A stretch of 64,000 bases of DNA. Origin: Allochromatium warmingii (GTDB lineage: Bacteria; Pseudomonadota; Gammaproteobacteria; Chromatiales; Chromatiaceae). How positions within the stretch are numbered: the first letter of the stretch is position 1; every line of letters starts with the position of its first letter. Under the pieces are notes generated by a model. That model ran no database searches and was not told the origin of the DNA. It was given only the letters and a program-made list of their open reading frames with translations. Positions 45,939 through 57,123 of this stretch are shown here, in pieces. The stretch covers positions 1 through 64,000 of the forward strand of contig NZ_FNOW01000005.1 in the NCBI RefSeq assembly GCF_900107145.1, given 5' to 3'. The position numbers and the translations under genes are program-made.

Positions 45939-47558
45939 CTAAAACCCACTGGTAATCGGATAGCGCCGATCACGACCAAAAGCGCGTTGTGAAATTCGCA
46001 CGCCGGGCGGTGCTTGACGGCGCTTGTATTCATTGCGATCCACCAGCCGCGCCACCCGCGCTACGATTTCCGCTGGATAGCCCTGCGCAACAATAGTCGC
46101 GACACTTTCATCCGCTTCGATATATAACTTGAGAATAGCATCGAGCAATTCATAGGGCGGCAGGCTGTCCTGATCGGTTTGATCCGGTCGCAGTTCAGCA
46201 GACGGCGCACGTTCGAGCACCCGCAGCGGAATTGCTGGAGCACGACTATTACGATAGTGTGCGAGTCGATAGACCAGCATTTTTGGCACATCTTTAATTG
46301 GCGCAAAACCACCCGCCATATCGCCGTATAAGGTCGCATAACCGACCGCCATTTCGCTTTTATTGCCAGTTGTTAGCAAAATTCGCCCAGATTTATTGCT
46401 CATTGCCATCAAAATAATGCCGCGACACCGTGCCTGAATATTTTCCTCGGTGACATCCGCCGCTTGACCAGCAAAAACCGGTTCTAACATTCTAAGAAAG
46501 GCGCGAAATGCCGGTTCAATCGGTACGCATTGCGTGCTCACTCCGAGCCGCCGCGCTTGCTCTAGCGCATCGTCATTACTCATGTCGGCGGTGTAGCGCG
46601 AAGGCATTAGCACCGCTTCGACGCGATCTGCGCCGAGGGCATCGACTGCAATTGCCAGTGTGAGCGCCGAATCAATGCCGCCAGACAAGCCCAATATGGC
46701 CCCATCGAACCCGTTTTTTCGCACATAATCGCGCACACCCAATACCAACGCTTCGTAGATCATCGCCGCTTCGCTTGGCCATTGGATCAGTGGTTCATTG
46801 GGGACAGTGAGCGGCAGGCCATCGGCATTGAGCTTTAGGGTCAGCGTGGTTTCGCTAAAACAAGGGGCGCGATGCGTGATCCGGCCATCAGGATCGGCGA
46901 CAAATGAGGCCCCATCGAACACCAATTCATCCTGACCGCCGACCAGATTGGCATATAGGATCGTCAAACCATGGGCACGGGCGCGGCGCGAGACTAGCAT
47001 TTCACGTTCAGTTGTTTTACCGACATGAAAGGGCGAGGCATTGAGGTTGAGCAGCACCTGCGCACCGGCTTCGGCGGCTTCGCGGGTCGGATCATCCCAC
47101 CAAATGTCTTCACAGACACTCAGGCCGAAGCGCAGTCCGCAGTGCTCGAATACGGTCGCGCCGCTGCCGGGCTGAAAATAGCGTTTTTCGTCGAATACGC
47201 TGTAATTTGGCAAATATTGCTTGGCATATTCGGCGATCAGGACGCCATCGCGGATAACGCCAGCGACGTTGAACAGGCCGCCGACCGAGGCGCGTGGATA
47301 GCCCAGCACCAACGTCAAACCTGCTGTTGCTTCGCAGAGACGGGTGAGGGCGGTTTCGACGCGGGTGATAAATTCGGCGCGGAGCAACAGATCTTCGGGT
47401 GGGTAGCCAGTGAGCACTAATTCCGGGCAAACAAGCAAATCAATGCTGTGATCGCGGGCGTGCTCTAGCGCGGCGAGCAGACGTTCTGTGTTGCCGACCA
47501 CATCGCCAACGACGGGATTGAGTTGCAGGATTTGAATGTGACAGGACACGAGCGACAC
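45939..47558 (-). CDS. nadE: Glutamine-dependent NAD+ synthetase
   Basis: 539 residues in two domains. The N-terminal nitrilase-fold glutaminase has the Glu-Lys-Cys triad in CPELVLTGYPPEDLL, AKQYLPNYSVFDE and GLSVCEDIWW. The C-terminal NAD synthetase has the P-loop GLSGGIDSALTLAIAVDALG and TTGNKSEMAVGYATLYGDMAGGFAPIKD. It amidates nicotinic acid adenine dinucleotide using glutamine-derived ammonia channelled between domains. The length is typical of the bacterial two-domain type. It is transcribed alone. Confidence 0.97.
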   Translation of the reverse strand: MSLVSCHIQILQLNPVVGDVVGNTERLLAALEHARDHSIDLLVCPELVLTGYPPEDLLLRAEFITRVETALTRLCEATAGLTLVLGYPRASVGGLFNVAGVIRDGVLIAEYAKQYLPNYSVFDEKRYFQPGSGATVFEHCGLRFGLSVCEDIWWDDPTREAAEAGAQVLLNLNASPFHVGKTTEREMLVSRRARAHGLTILYANLVGGQDELVFDGASFVADPDGRITHRAPCFSETTLTLKLNADGLPLTVPNEPLIQWPSEAAMIYEALVLGVRDYVRKNGFDGAILGLSGGIDSALTLAIAVDALGADRVEAVLMPSRYTADMSNDDALEQARRLGVSTQCVPIEPAFRAFLRMLEPVFAGQAADVTEENIQARCRGIILMAMSNKSGRILLTTGNKSEMAVGYATLYGDMAGGFAPIKDVPKMLVYRLAHYRNSRAPAIPLRVLERAPSAELRPDQTDQDSLPPYELLDAILKLYIEADESVATIVAQGYPAEIVARVARLVDRNEYKRRQAPPGVRISQRAFGRDRRYPITSGF

Positions 47559-47660
47559 TCCAGCGATACGGGTGCGGGGATTAAAGCACGCGATTGTAGC
47601 GCGTCTGGTGAGGCGCTAGACGCTGGGGTTCAACACACAGCGTTTCTACTCACCGCCGCC

Positions 47661-48563
47661 CTATTCTTCTCCGCACTGCATCAGCGCCACCCGCACCCGA
47701 ACGGTATTCCCGCTACCTTGATAGTCAAGACTCGCAAAGGCGAGATGTCGCGCCATGGCAATGCCGCGTCCGTGGCTGTCGAATGCACGCGCTGGGTCAA
47801 GATCGAGATAGCGTTGCCAATCAAAGCCCGGCCCCTGATCGCGGATCACAAAACACAGATGGGCGTCTGGATCGCGCCGCAATTCGAGGCTGGCATAGCG
47901 TGCGCCGATGGTGGCGTCCGCGAGGCGACGTTCGACTTCGTCTTGCCACAATCCGTCCTCAATCAGTCGCCCTTTTTCCGCGTAGTTGATGCCCAGATTG
48001 CCATGCTCGACAGCGTTGAGCATCAGTTCAGATAAACCCATTGCGACAGTTTCGGGATTGGGGCACATCTGTGCGAGGGTCGCAGAGAGAATCGCAACAT
48101 CGTCGAGCGTGCGAAAGCGGAACTGTGCTTGATTGGTTAGCTGTAGCACGGTTTGTAGGCGGTCGCCGATCCGCGCTAAATCTTTGCGTGTGCGCCGATC
48201 ATCGAGCGCAGCGATGACAATGCTCCGCAGGGCTTTGGGCGCGTAGGGTTTGGCTAGATAATACCAAGCGCCAGCGGCTAGTCCTTCGGCAACTTGTTCT
48301 GAGCTATCCGCCGCGCTCTGCATGATGACCGGTACGTCGCGAAATCGCCGATCCGCTTTGAGTCGTCGCAGGACTTCCATGCCGTCCATGCGCGGCATCA
48401 TGCGGTCGAGAATCACGCCATCATAGGCATGCGGTGCCGCTTCCAGTTTGCTCCAGGCTTCTAGGCCATCCTCTGCAAAGTCCAACTGATGTTCGTCCTC
48501 CAGACAGTGGCCGATGATCTCCAGATTGATCGGCTCATCGTCCACCACCAGTAACTTAGCCAT
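47661..48563 (-). CDS. Response regulator fused to an anti-sigma-factor-type ATPase domain
   Basis: 300 residues. Residues 1-122 are a receiver domain (D8, D9, phospho-acceptor D53 in GVILDRMMPRMDG, Lys in YYLAKPYAP). Residues 155-296 are a HATPase_c domain of RsbW/SpoIIAB type with N-box MGLSELMLNAVEHGNLGI and G1 box IRDQGPGFDW. There is no DNA-binding domain and no dimerisation His, so it is neither a transcription factor nor a normal sensor kinase. Such fusions usually work in partner-switching, with phosphorylation of the receiver controlling an anti-sigma-like or kinase activity. No partner anti-sigma antagonist or cognate kinase is adjacent. Confidence 0.85.
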   Translation of the reverse strand: MAKLLVVDDEPINLEIIGHCLEDEHQLDFAEDGLEAWSKLEAAPHAYDGVILDRMMPRMDGMEVLRRLKADRRFRDVPVIMQSAADSSEQVAEGLAAGAWYYLAKPYAPKALRSIVIAALDDRRTRKDLARIGDRLQTVLQLTNQAQFRFRTLDDVAILSATLAQMCPNPETVAMGLSELMLNAVEHGNLGINYAEKGRLIEDGLWQDEVERRLADATIGARYASLELRRDPDAHLCFVIRDQGPGFDWQRYLDLDPARAFDSHGRGIAMARHLAFASLDYQGSGNTVRVRVALMQCGEE

Positions 48564-48595
48564 CGAACTCGTCCTCTGTTTGTCCTGTTATTGAA

Positions 48596-49651
48596 TTATT
48601 CGTGAGCCGTCAGAAGTTCGCGCAGTACGCTGGTTGCGTATGATCCAGCCGTGAGCGCAAAGTGTAGCGTCAGTCTTTCCTCAGAACACTCGGCTTCAAG
48701 CTGCTCAACTCGCAGGCGTAGGGCGCGGCGTTCGTGTTCTAAACCGAATTCGGCTAATCGTTCCGGCCACGGGGCAAAATGTGCGGCTGTCTGCTGTTCG
48801 AGTGTTTGGATCGCTTGGCGCGTCGGTAGTGTCCCGCGTCCCCAGAGCGGCCCAGTCGGGTGTAGATCCCAGTGTGCAACCCGCTCGTTTAGGGTCGCGT
48901 CGATGTCTTCAGTACAAAAAAATGACTGTCGCCCAGCAAGTTGGGCGCAGTCGCCTGGCTGAAGGTGCTTCCAGTCACCGCGCCGCACGCGCTCGGCTAG
49001 GAGTTCGTTGAAGAGTTGCGAGCGTGCTGCGGAGATCCAGAGGCCGCGCTGGTGCGGCGGTGGCCGTTTGATCGCTCCGGTTAAAAAAGCGTGTGCGTGA
49101 TGGAGGTTGCTGTCGGCGTGACCAAATCGTTGCTCACCAAAATAATTCGGGACACCATGAGCGCGGATGGCGTCGAGTCGCGCTGTCAGGGCGGCAGGAT
49201 CGCCGTGCCAGTCGCGGATGGTGATGTGAAAGTGATTGCCAGTGAGTGTGCCGCGCTTGAGTTTGCGCCGATGGGCGTGGACGGCTAAGACCTCGATGCC
49301 TGCGTCAGTGAGCGTGCTCCAATCCGGTTCCGCTGCCTCGCGTTGTGGGGCGGGGAGCGAAAACCATTGCTCGGTTACGGCCCAGCGGTCTTTGAGTCCC
49401 GCATAGCCAACCGTTGAGACCGGTACGCCCGCAGTTGCGGCGAGGCGTCGCGCAACCCATTCGGTGTTTGCACCTGTTTTGCGTACCCAGAGTAGGCGAT
49501 GATCGCCGGTACCGTCTGGGGTAAAGCCGAGTTGTTCGGTGACGTGGAAATCTTCGGGGGTAACACGGAGTCGTCCGCTGCCGAGCGGTGCGCCGTGCGC
49601 ACGCGGTAGGTCGGTAACAGTCGTCCAGGTTGGGAGCGCAGCGGGTGACAT
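48596..49651 (-). CDS. truD: tRNA pseudouridine(13) synthase TruD
   Basis: 351 residues. TruD makes pseudouridine 13 in tRNA-Glu. Seen: LRVTPEDFHVTEQLGF, the catalytic loop VGYAGLKDRWAVTEQWFSL with the conserved Asp in LKDR, KLKRGTLTGNHFHITIR, and the signature GVPNYFGEQRFGH. The length equals the family norm (about 349). It ends the eno-ftsB-ispD-ispF-truD gene string, and ispF ends 8 bases upstream of it. Confidence 0.95.
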   Translation of the reverse strand: MSPAALPTWTTVTDLPRAHGAPLGSGRLRVTPEDFHVTEQLGFTPDGTGDHRLLWVRKTGANTEWVARRLAATAGVPVSTVGYAGLKDRWAVTEQWFSLPAPQREAAEPDWSTLTDAGIEVLAVHAHRRKLKRGTLTGNHFHITIRDWHGDPAALTARLDAIRAHGVPNYFGEQRFGHADSNLHHAHAFLTGAIKRPPPHQRGLWISAARSQLFNELLAERVRRGDWKHLQPGDCAQLAGRQSFFCTEDIDATLNERVAHWDLHPTGPLWGRGTLPTRQAIQTLEQQTAAHFAPWPERLAEFGLEHERRALRLRVEQLEAECSEERLTLHFALTAGSYATSVLRELLTAHE

Positions 49652-49658
49652 GCGTGAT

Positions 49659-50168
49659 TTAAGCCGCTGAAAACGCGGAAAGCGCGGAAGTGTCTGGCGC
49701 TTCGATTAGGAGCACCACCGCTGAAGCGGCAATTCCTTCGCCGCGTCCCGTAAATCCCATGTGTTCCATCGTCGTCGCTTTGACGTTGACGCGCTCGACC
49801 GGACAGGCTAAATCCGCCGCTAATGTCTCGCGCATCGCCGGAATGTGGGGGGCGAGTTTGGGGCGTTGGGCGATTAGGGTCATGTCGGCATTATGTACAC
49901 GCAAGCCGCGACTGTGCAGGCTCTCACAGACGCGCCGCAGTAAGATGCGACTGTCGATTCCGGCATACGCTGCATCGGTATCGGGGAAATGCCGTCCGAT
50001 GTCTCCCAGTCCCGCTGCGCCAAGTAGTGCGTCGCAGAGTGCGTGGATCAAGACATCGCCGTCTGAATGCGCGAGCATCCCTTGATCGTGCGGAATTTCG
50101 ACCCCGCCGAGTATTAACCGCCGCTCCGCTGCGAAGCGATGGGCGTCAAAGCCTTGTCCAATGAGCAT
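49659..50168 (-). CDS. ispF: 2-C-methyl-D-erythritol 2,4-cyclodiphosphate synthase
   Basis: 169 residues from ATG 50168. The MEP-pathway enzyme cyclises CDP-ME 2-phosphate. Seen: GQGFDAHRF with metal-binding Asp and His, [32 protein letters not shown] with the third ligand, and [13 protein letters not shown]. Family members begin MRIGHGFDVH, so ATG 50168 was chosen, with GAGG 9 bases upstream. A GTG at 50183 forms a GTGA overlap with ispD and would add five residues. It directly follows ispD, as in many gammaproteobacteria. Confidence 0.95.
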   Translation of the reverse strand: MLIGQGFDAHRFAAERRLILGGVEIPHDQGMLAHSDGDVLIHALCDALLGAAGLGDIGRHFPDTDAAYAGIDSRILLRRVCESLHSRGLRVHNADMTLIAQRPKLAPHIPAMRETLAADLACPVERVNVKATTMEHMGFTGRGEGIAASAVVLLIEAPDTSALSAFSAA

Positions 50169-50179
50169 GGTTGCGAGCC

Positions 50180-50881
50180 TCACACGCAGCGTCCTTGTTG
50201 CTGTAAATAAAACTGCGCGAGCGGTAAGTCTTCGGCTCGCGTGATTTTGATGTTATCGGCATGACCTTCGATCAGGCGCGGTGCCAGTCCAAGTCGTTCA
50301 ATCGCTGAAGCATCATCTGTGACCAGATCGCCCGCCGTCAGTGCCGAATCCAGCGCCCGTTGCAGCAAACCCAGCCGAAACATCTGTGGTGTGTAAGCAT
50401 GCCAGAGGTGCGCCCGCTCAACCGTCGCGTCGATTCGTTCATCAGCTCCGGCGCGTTTCATCGTGTCGCGCACCGGAATGCCCAGCAGCCCGCCGACCGG
50501 ATCATCAAGCAGACTGTTGATTAACTGGTCGAGATCACTGCGTCGCAAGCAGGGTCGCGCCGCATCATGCACCAGCACCCAATCTTCTGCATCGGCCTGC
50601 GCGGTCAGCACGGTCAGTGCATTGAGCACAGAATGACAGCGTTCCGCGCCGCCCGGAGCGCGTTGCACCTTCGGATGTGCGGCATAAGCCGTTGTCTCCC
50701 AATAGCCATCTTCTGCACCCAGCGCCACCACAATGCCGACGATGCGCGGATGTTCGATAAAACCGTGCAAAGTCTGGTCGATGACCGTGCGTCCAGCTAA
50801 ATCAAGATATTGCTTCGGCAGCGTGCCGCCCATGCGTCGCCCCACACCAGCAGCAGGGATAATGGCCCAGAGTCGTGCCAT
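50180..50881 (-). CDS. ispD: 2-C-methyl-D-erythritol 4-phosphate cytidylyltransferase
   Basis: 233 residues. Catalyses CTP + MEP to CDP-ME in the non-mevalonate isoprenoid pathway. Seen: [20 protein letters not shown] at the N-terminus (CTP binding), [11 protein letters not shown] with the metal-coordinating Asp, and [13 protein letters not shown] near the end. The length is typical. It lies immediately after ftsB without a gap, and ispF begins at its stop. Confidence 0.95.
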   Translation of the reverse strand: MARLWAIIPAAGVGRRMGGTLPKQYLDLAGRTVIDQTLHGFIEHPRIVGIVVALGAEDGYWETTAYAAHPKVQRAPGGAERCHSVLNALTVLTAQADAEDWVLVHDAARPCLRRSDLDQLINSLLDDPVGGLLGIPVRDTMKRAGADERIDATVERAHLWHAYTPQMFRLGLLQRALDSALTAGDLVTDDASAIERLGLAPRLIEGHADNIKITRAEDLPLAQFYLQQQGRCV

Positions 50882-51184
50882 TTATGGAGTCTCCTCGGCG
50901 TTCTCAGACGTGGGACGTTCGATGACCTGAATAAAAATCTCGCCCGGTTTAATCATGCCCAGCTCACTGCGGGCGCGTTCCTCGATGGCTTCCGAACCTT
51001 GCCGCAGATCGTCTACTTCCGCTTGCAGTTCGCGGTTACGCGCTCGCAGTCGCTCTAGCTCAGATTCTTCCAGCGCAATTTCACGCTTCAGGCTATACAA
51101 CTCGGCCAAGCTCCCCTCGCCCATCCACAGACGATACTGGAGCGTGCCCAACAGCAGAACTAACACCAGAATCAGCCAGTGCAT
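50882..51184 (-). CDS. ftsB: Cell division protein FtsB
   Basis: 100 residues from ATG 51184. Architecture: short start, one membrane helix (WLILVLVLLLGTLQYRLW), then a periplasmic coiled coil (LKREIALEESELERLRARNRELQ, a continuous Leu-rich heptad run) and the family segment ERARSELGMIKPGEIFIQV. FtsB pairs with FtsL in the divisome. An in-frame start at 51289 adds 35 residues that overlap eno and lack family support. Its place between eno and ispD is the standard gammaproteobacterial context. Confidence 0.93.
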   Translation of the reverse strand: MHWLILVLVLLLGTLQYRLWMGEGSLAELYSLKREIALEESELERLRARNRELQAEVDDLRQGSEAIEERARSELGMIKPGEIFIQVIERPTSENAEETP

Positions 51185-51245
51185 GGATAACCTTAGCCGA
51201 GTCGGTGGCGCAAAGCTCCCAAGCTCGCGCCCCAGGCGGATAACC

Positions 51246-52535
<1,290 letters not shown>

Positions 52536-52547
52536 CTAAAGCAGGTG

Positions 52548-52569
52548 AGTGAATGTGAATGTGAATGTT
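52548..52569 (-). repeat. Hexanucleotide tandem repeat in the eno leader
   Basis: GTGAATGTGAATGTGAATGT (plus-strand reading; minus strand ATTCAC repeats) gives three copies plus a partial fourth. It lies between the eno -10 element and its ribosome binding site, so copy-number change would alter leader length, not the reading frame. Confidence 0.6.
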
Positions 52570-52585
52570 AAAAATCAATGGCATC

Positions 52586-52615
52586 ATTATATTTAATCTA
52601 AATGCTGTGATCTAA
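52586..52615 (-). promoter_or_regulatory. Probable eno promoter
   Basis: On the minus strand a perfect TATAAT occupies 52591-52586 within an A+T-rich stretch. The best -35 at 18 bases spacing is TTAGAT (52615-52610), a weak match. It lies between the DUF486 stop and the eno start. Confidence 0.5.
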
Positions 52616-52618
52616 GAA

Positions 52619-52969
52619 TTATGCAAACTTGCCGCGAAACATAAAATAAACCGCGCCAACTAAACACAATCCCGCCCAAAGATAATCGAGCTTTAACGGC
52701 TCGCGCAAATAAAACAACGAAAACGGCACAAACACGCCCAGCGTAATGACTTCTTGAATAATTTTCAGTTCGCCAACTGACAGCACAGTATAGCCGATCC
52801 GATTTGCTGGCACCTGAAACAAATATTCCAACAGCGCAATCCCCCAACTGACCAATGCCGCGACAAACCAGGGTTGGCTATTGAGTTCTTTCAGATGCGC
52901 ATACCACGCAAATGTCATAAAAACATTGCTGCACAACAAAAGCAGAATTGCAATCAGGACGGGGTTCAA
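52619..52969 (-). CDS. DMT-type small membrane protein, DUF486 family
   Basis: 116 residues with four hydrophobic segments (LIAILLLLCSNVFMTFAWY, VAALVSWGIALLEYLFQVP, an amphipathic central segment, and a C-terminal one with LWAGLCLVGAVYFMF). The pattern NRIGYTVLSVGELKIIQEVITL fits DUF486, a small half-size relative of drug/metabolite transporters. Such proteins probably dimerise; no substrate is known. It is inserted between kdsA and eno, together with hicAB, in an operon where these normally adjoin. Its base composition is A+T-richer than eno. Confidence 0.8.
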   Translation of the reverse strand: MNPVLIAILLLLCSNVFMTFAWYAHLKELNSQPWFVAALVSWGIALLEYLFQVPANRIGYTVLSVGELKIIQEVITLGVFVPFSLFYLREPLKLDYLWAGLCLVGAVYFMFRGKFA

Positions 52970-53021
52970 TTGGAAATCCCTAGCGCAAAATCAAGATACT
53001 ATTCAGAAAATTTAATTGCTT

Positions 53022-53261
53022 TCAGGCAACATTCTGTAGCAGATTCACGCAATCTTTCCCGGATGTTGCTTTAGGAAGGGGTTTGTTATCACAGTGATAC
53101 AATTCAATCATTTCTTCTACAATTTGACACAACTCATCAAAAACCACTTTCTCATCATCACCATGACAGCCGCCAAACATCAAACCAGGACAACTTCCGA
53201 TATAACACTGATCTTCTTCAGACCATTCAACAATTTTTACATAGCGTGCGCTCTCTTTCAT
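53022..53261 (-). CDS. hicB: HicB-family antitoxin
   Basis: 79 residues with the HicB pattern: VKIVEWSEEDQCYIGSCPGLMFGGCHGDDEKVVFDELCQIVEEMI, a partly degraded RNase H-like fold that covers HicA. There is no C-terminal DNA-binding (HTH or ribbon-helix-helix) domain, so self-regulation by HicB is uncertain. It follows hicA with an ATGA overlap (toxin gene first, the common hicAB order). A+T-rich codon use, unlike the flanking operon, suggests acquisition. Confidence 0.85.
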   Translation of the reverse strand: MKESARYVKIVEWSEEDQCYIGSCPGLMFGGCHGDDEKVVFDELCQIVEEMIELYHCDNKPLPKATSGKDCVNLLQNVA

Positions 53262-53455
53262 TGCTGTGATTCCTCAATAGCTTTTTGTACGGCTTTAACG
53301 ATATAAAGTCGCGCATCATCTCCAGGATTTCCAGAAACTGTGATGGGTTTAATCACTTTTGGGTGTACATAGTTACGGTGACTTCCTTTTCCACCGCGAT
53401 CTACAAAACCGGCCTGTTCTAGCATGGCTATCATTTCACGAATCTTAGGAGGCAC
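53258..53455 (-). CDS. hicA: HicA-family mRNA interferase toxin
   Basis: 65 residues from GTG 53455. HicA has a double-stranded-RNA-binding-like fold with a catalytic His, seen here as H26 in GGKGSHRNYVHP. The rest (IREMIAMLEQAGFVDR and ITVSGNPGDDARLYIVKAVQKAI) fits the family closely. HicA cleaves mRNA in a ribosome-independent way, and HicB neutralises it. It lies between kdsA and DUF486/eno on the operon strand. A possible promoter (TTGATT, 18 bases, TAGCTA) lies just upstream, with low confidence. Confidence 0.87.
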   Translation of the reverse strand: MPPKIREMIAMLEQAGFVDRGGKGSHRNYVHPKVIKPITVSGNPGDDARLYIVKAVQKAIEESQQ

Positions 53456-53519
53456 TTACAGTCACTCTAGCTATTTTTCAGCATTAAACTCAATCAAAAT
53501 TGCTATACAGGTAACAATC

Positions 53520-56083
<2,564 letters not shown>

Positions 56084-56096
56084 TCAATCTGAGTTT

Positions 56097-56139
56097 CAGC
56101 GTCCAGCGATTCACGGCTGGACGCTGGAAGCTGGCGGCT
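56097..56139 (+). repeat. Dispersed intergenic repeat, copy 3, with hairpin
   Basis: CAGCGTCCAGC (56097-56107) and GCTGGACGCTG (56116-56126) form a perfect 11-base stem with an 8-base loop. The right arm runs on into CTGGAAGCTGGCGGCT, the core shared with the copies at 26931, 41932 and 60106. It lies between the divergent pyrG and fnr genes. Confidence 0.7.
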
Positions 56140-56187
56140 GCTTCCACGCTTGAGTTTCCGAGGGGATCGGGTTAAAAACGCCAATAG

Positions 56188-56201
56188 TTGACCTAGATCA
56201 A
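56188..56201 (+). promoter_or_regulatory. FNR box upstream of fnr
   Basis: TTGACCTAGATCAA differs from the FNR consensus TTGATnnnnATCAA by one base. A -10-like TATAAC lies at 56222-56227, which puts the box centre near -39 to -41 of the expected start. That is the class II activator position, so positive autoregulation is possible. Confidence 0.7.
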
Positions 56202-56261
56202 AAACAACAACGGTTAGCCTATATAACAGCGGGCGACCACTAAAGGAGCGAGGGCGAAGTC

Positions 56262-57032
56262 TTGAAGCAGAGCACGGTGATTTCGTTCGAATCTATCCGC
56301 GTGGCCTGTCGCCACTGTACGCTATCGGCGCTGTGCCTGCCGATGGGGTTGGCAGCGGAGGATGTCGAGCGCCTTGATGAGATCGTCAAGCGCACTCGCC
56401 CGCTGCATCGCGGCGATATGTTGTTCCGCGACGGCGATCATTTTCGTTCTCTTTATGTGGTCAAAACCGGCTCGTTTAAGACCTTTGCGCCCAGCGGCGA
56501 GGGCGGCGAACAGGTGCTGAGTTTCCATTTGCCCGGCGAATTGCTCGGGCTAGATGCCATCGATCAGGGCGAACATGCCTGTTCCGCCAGTGCGCTAGAA
56601 ACCTCAGCCGTGTGTGAAATTCCCTTTGCACGGTTAGAAGAGCTGACCGCGTTAATTCCAAGTCTGCAACATCATATGTATCGGCTATTGAGTAAAGAAA
56701 TCGGCCACGATACTGATTTATTGGTCTTGCTTGGCAAAAAGAATGCAGAAGAACGGCTTGCAGCGTTTTTGCTGGATTTTTCAAAACGACTGCATAAACG
56801 CGGACTCTCAGCGACAGATTTTCATCTCAGCATGTCACGGCACGAAATCGGTAATTATCTCGGACTGGCTGTGGAAACCATTAGCCGTTTATTTACGCGC
56901 TTTCAGGAAGACGGGCTGGTGCGGGTCGAACGCAAACACATTGAATTACTGAATCTTCAAGGATTAGAAAACCTGATTGCCAGTTCTCATCTCGGACGCC
57001 GCCAGCCGCCGCAGCGTCAACAACAAACCTAA
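56262..57032 (+). CDS. fnr: FNR-type oxygen-sensing transcription regulator
   Basis: 256 residues of the CRP/FNR family. Four Cys fit the oxygen-labile [4Fe-4S] cluster: C16, C19 and C25 (CRHCTLSALC, same spacing as E. coli FNR) and C107 (HACSAS). After the cyclic-nucleotide-type barrel and dimer helix, the helix-turn-helix carries EIGNYLGLAVETISRLFTRF. Its VETISR segment is that of FNR, so it should read TTGAT half-sites. The start is TTG 56262, with GGAG and GAGGG upstream; a rare start codon may keep expression low. It ends convergently with the fadL-type gene. Confidence 0.94.
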   Translation: MKQSTVISFESIRVACRHCTLSALCLPMGLAAEDVERLDEIVKRTRPLHRGDMLFRDGDHFRSLYVVKTGSFKTFAPSGEGGEQVLSFHLPGELLGLDAIDQGEHACSASALETSAVCEIPFARLEELTALIPSLQHHMYRLLSKEIGHDTDLLVLLGKKNAEERLAAFLLDFSKRLHKRGLSATDFHLSMSRHEIGNYLGLAVETISRLFTRFQEDGLVRVERKHIELLNLQGLENLIASSHLGRRQPPQRQQQT

Positions 57033-57049
57033 AGCCTCGACTCAATAAC

Positions 57050-57102
57050 GACAGGATAAATATTATCAATGCTGGTACAATCAGCATCGTGTTTATCCTG
57101 TC
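57050..57102. repeat. Nested inverted repeat between fnr and fadL
   Basis: Outer arms GACAGGATAAA (57050-57060) and TTTATCCTGTC (57092-57102) are perfect 11-base inverses. Inside them ATGCTG (57069-57074) and CAGCAT (57082-57087) form a second stem. It lies between two convergent stop codons and may be a two-way terminator, although neither arm is followed by a strong T run. Confidence 0.65.
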
Positions 57103-57123
57103 GCTGCCTATCAATTCGGTGCG

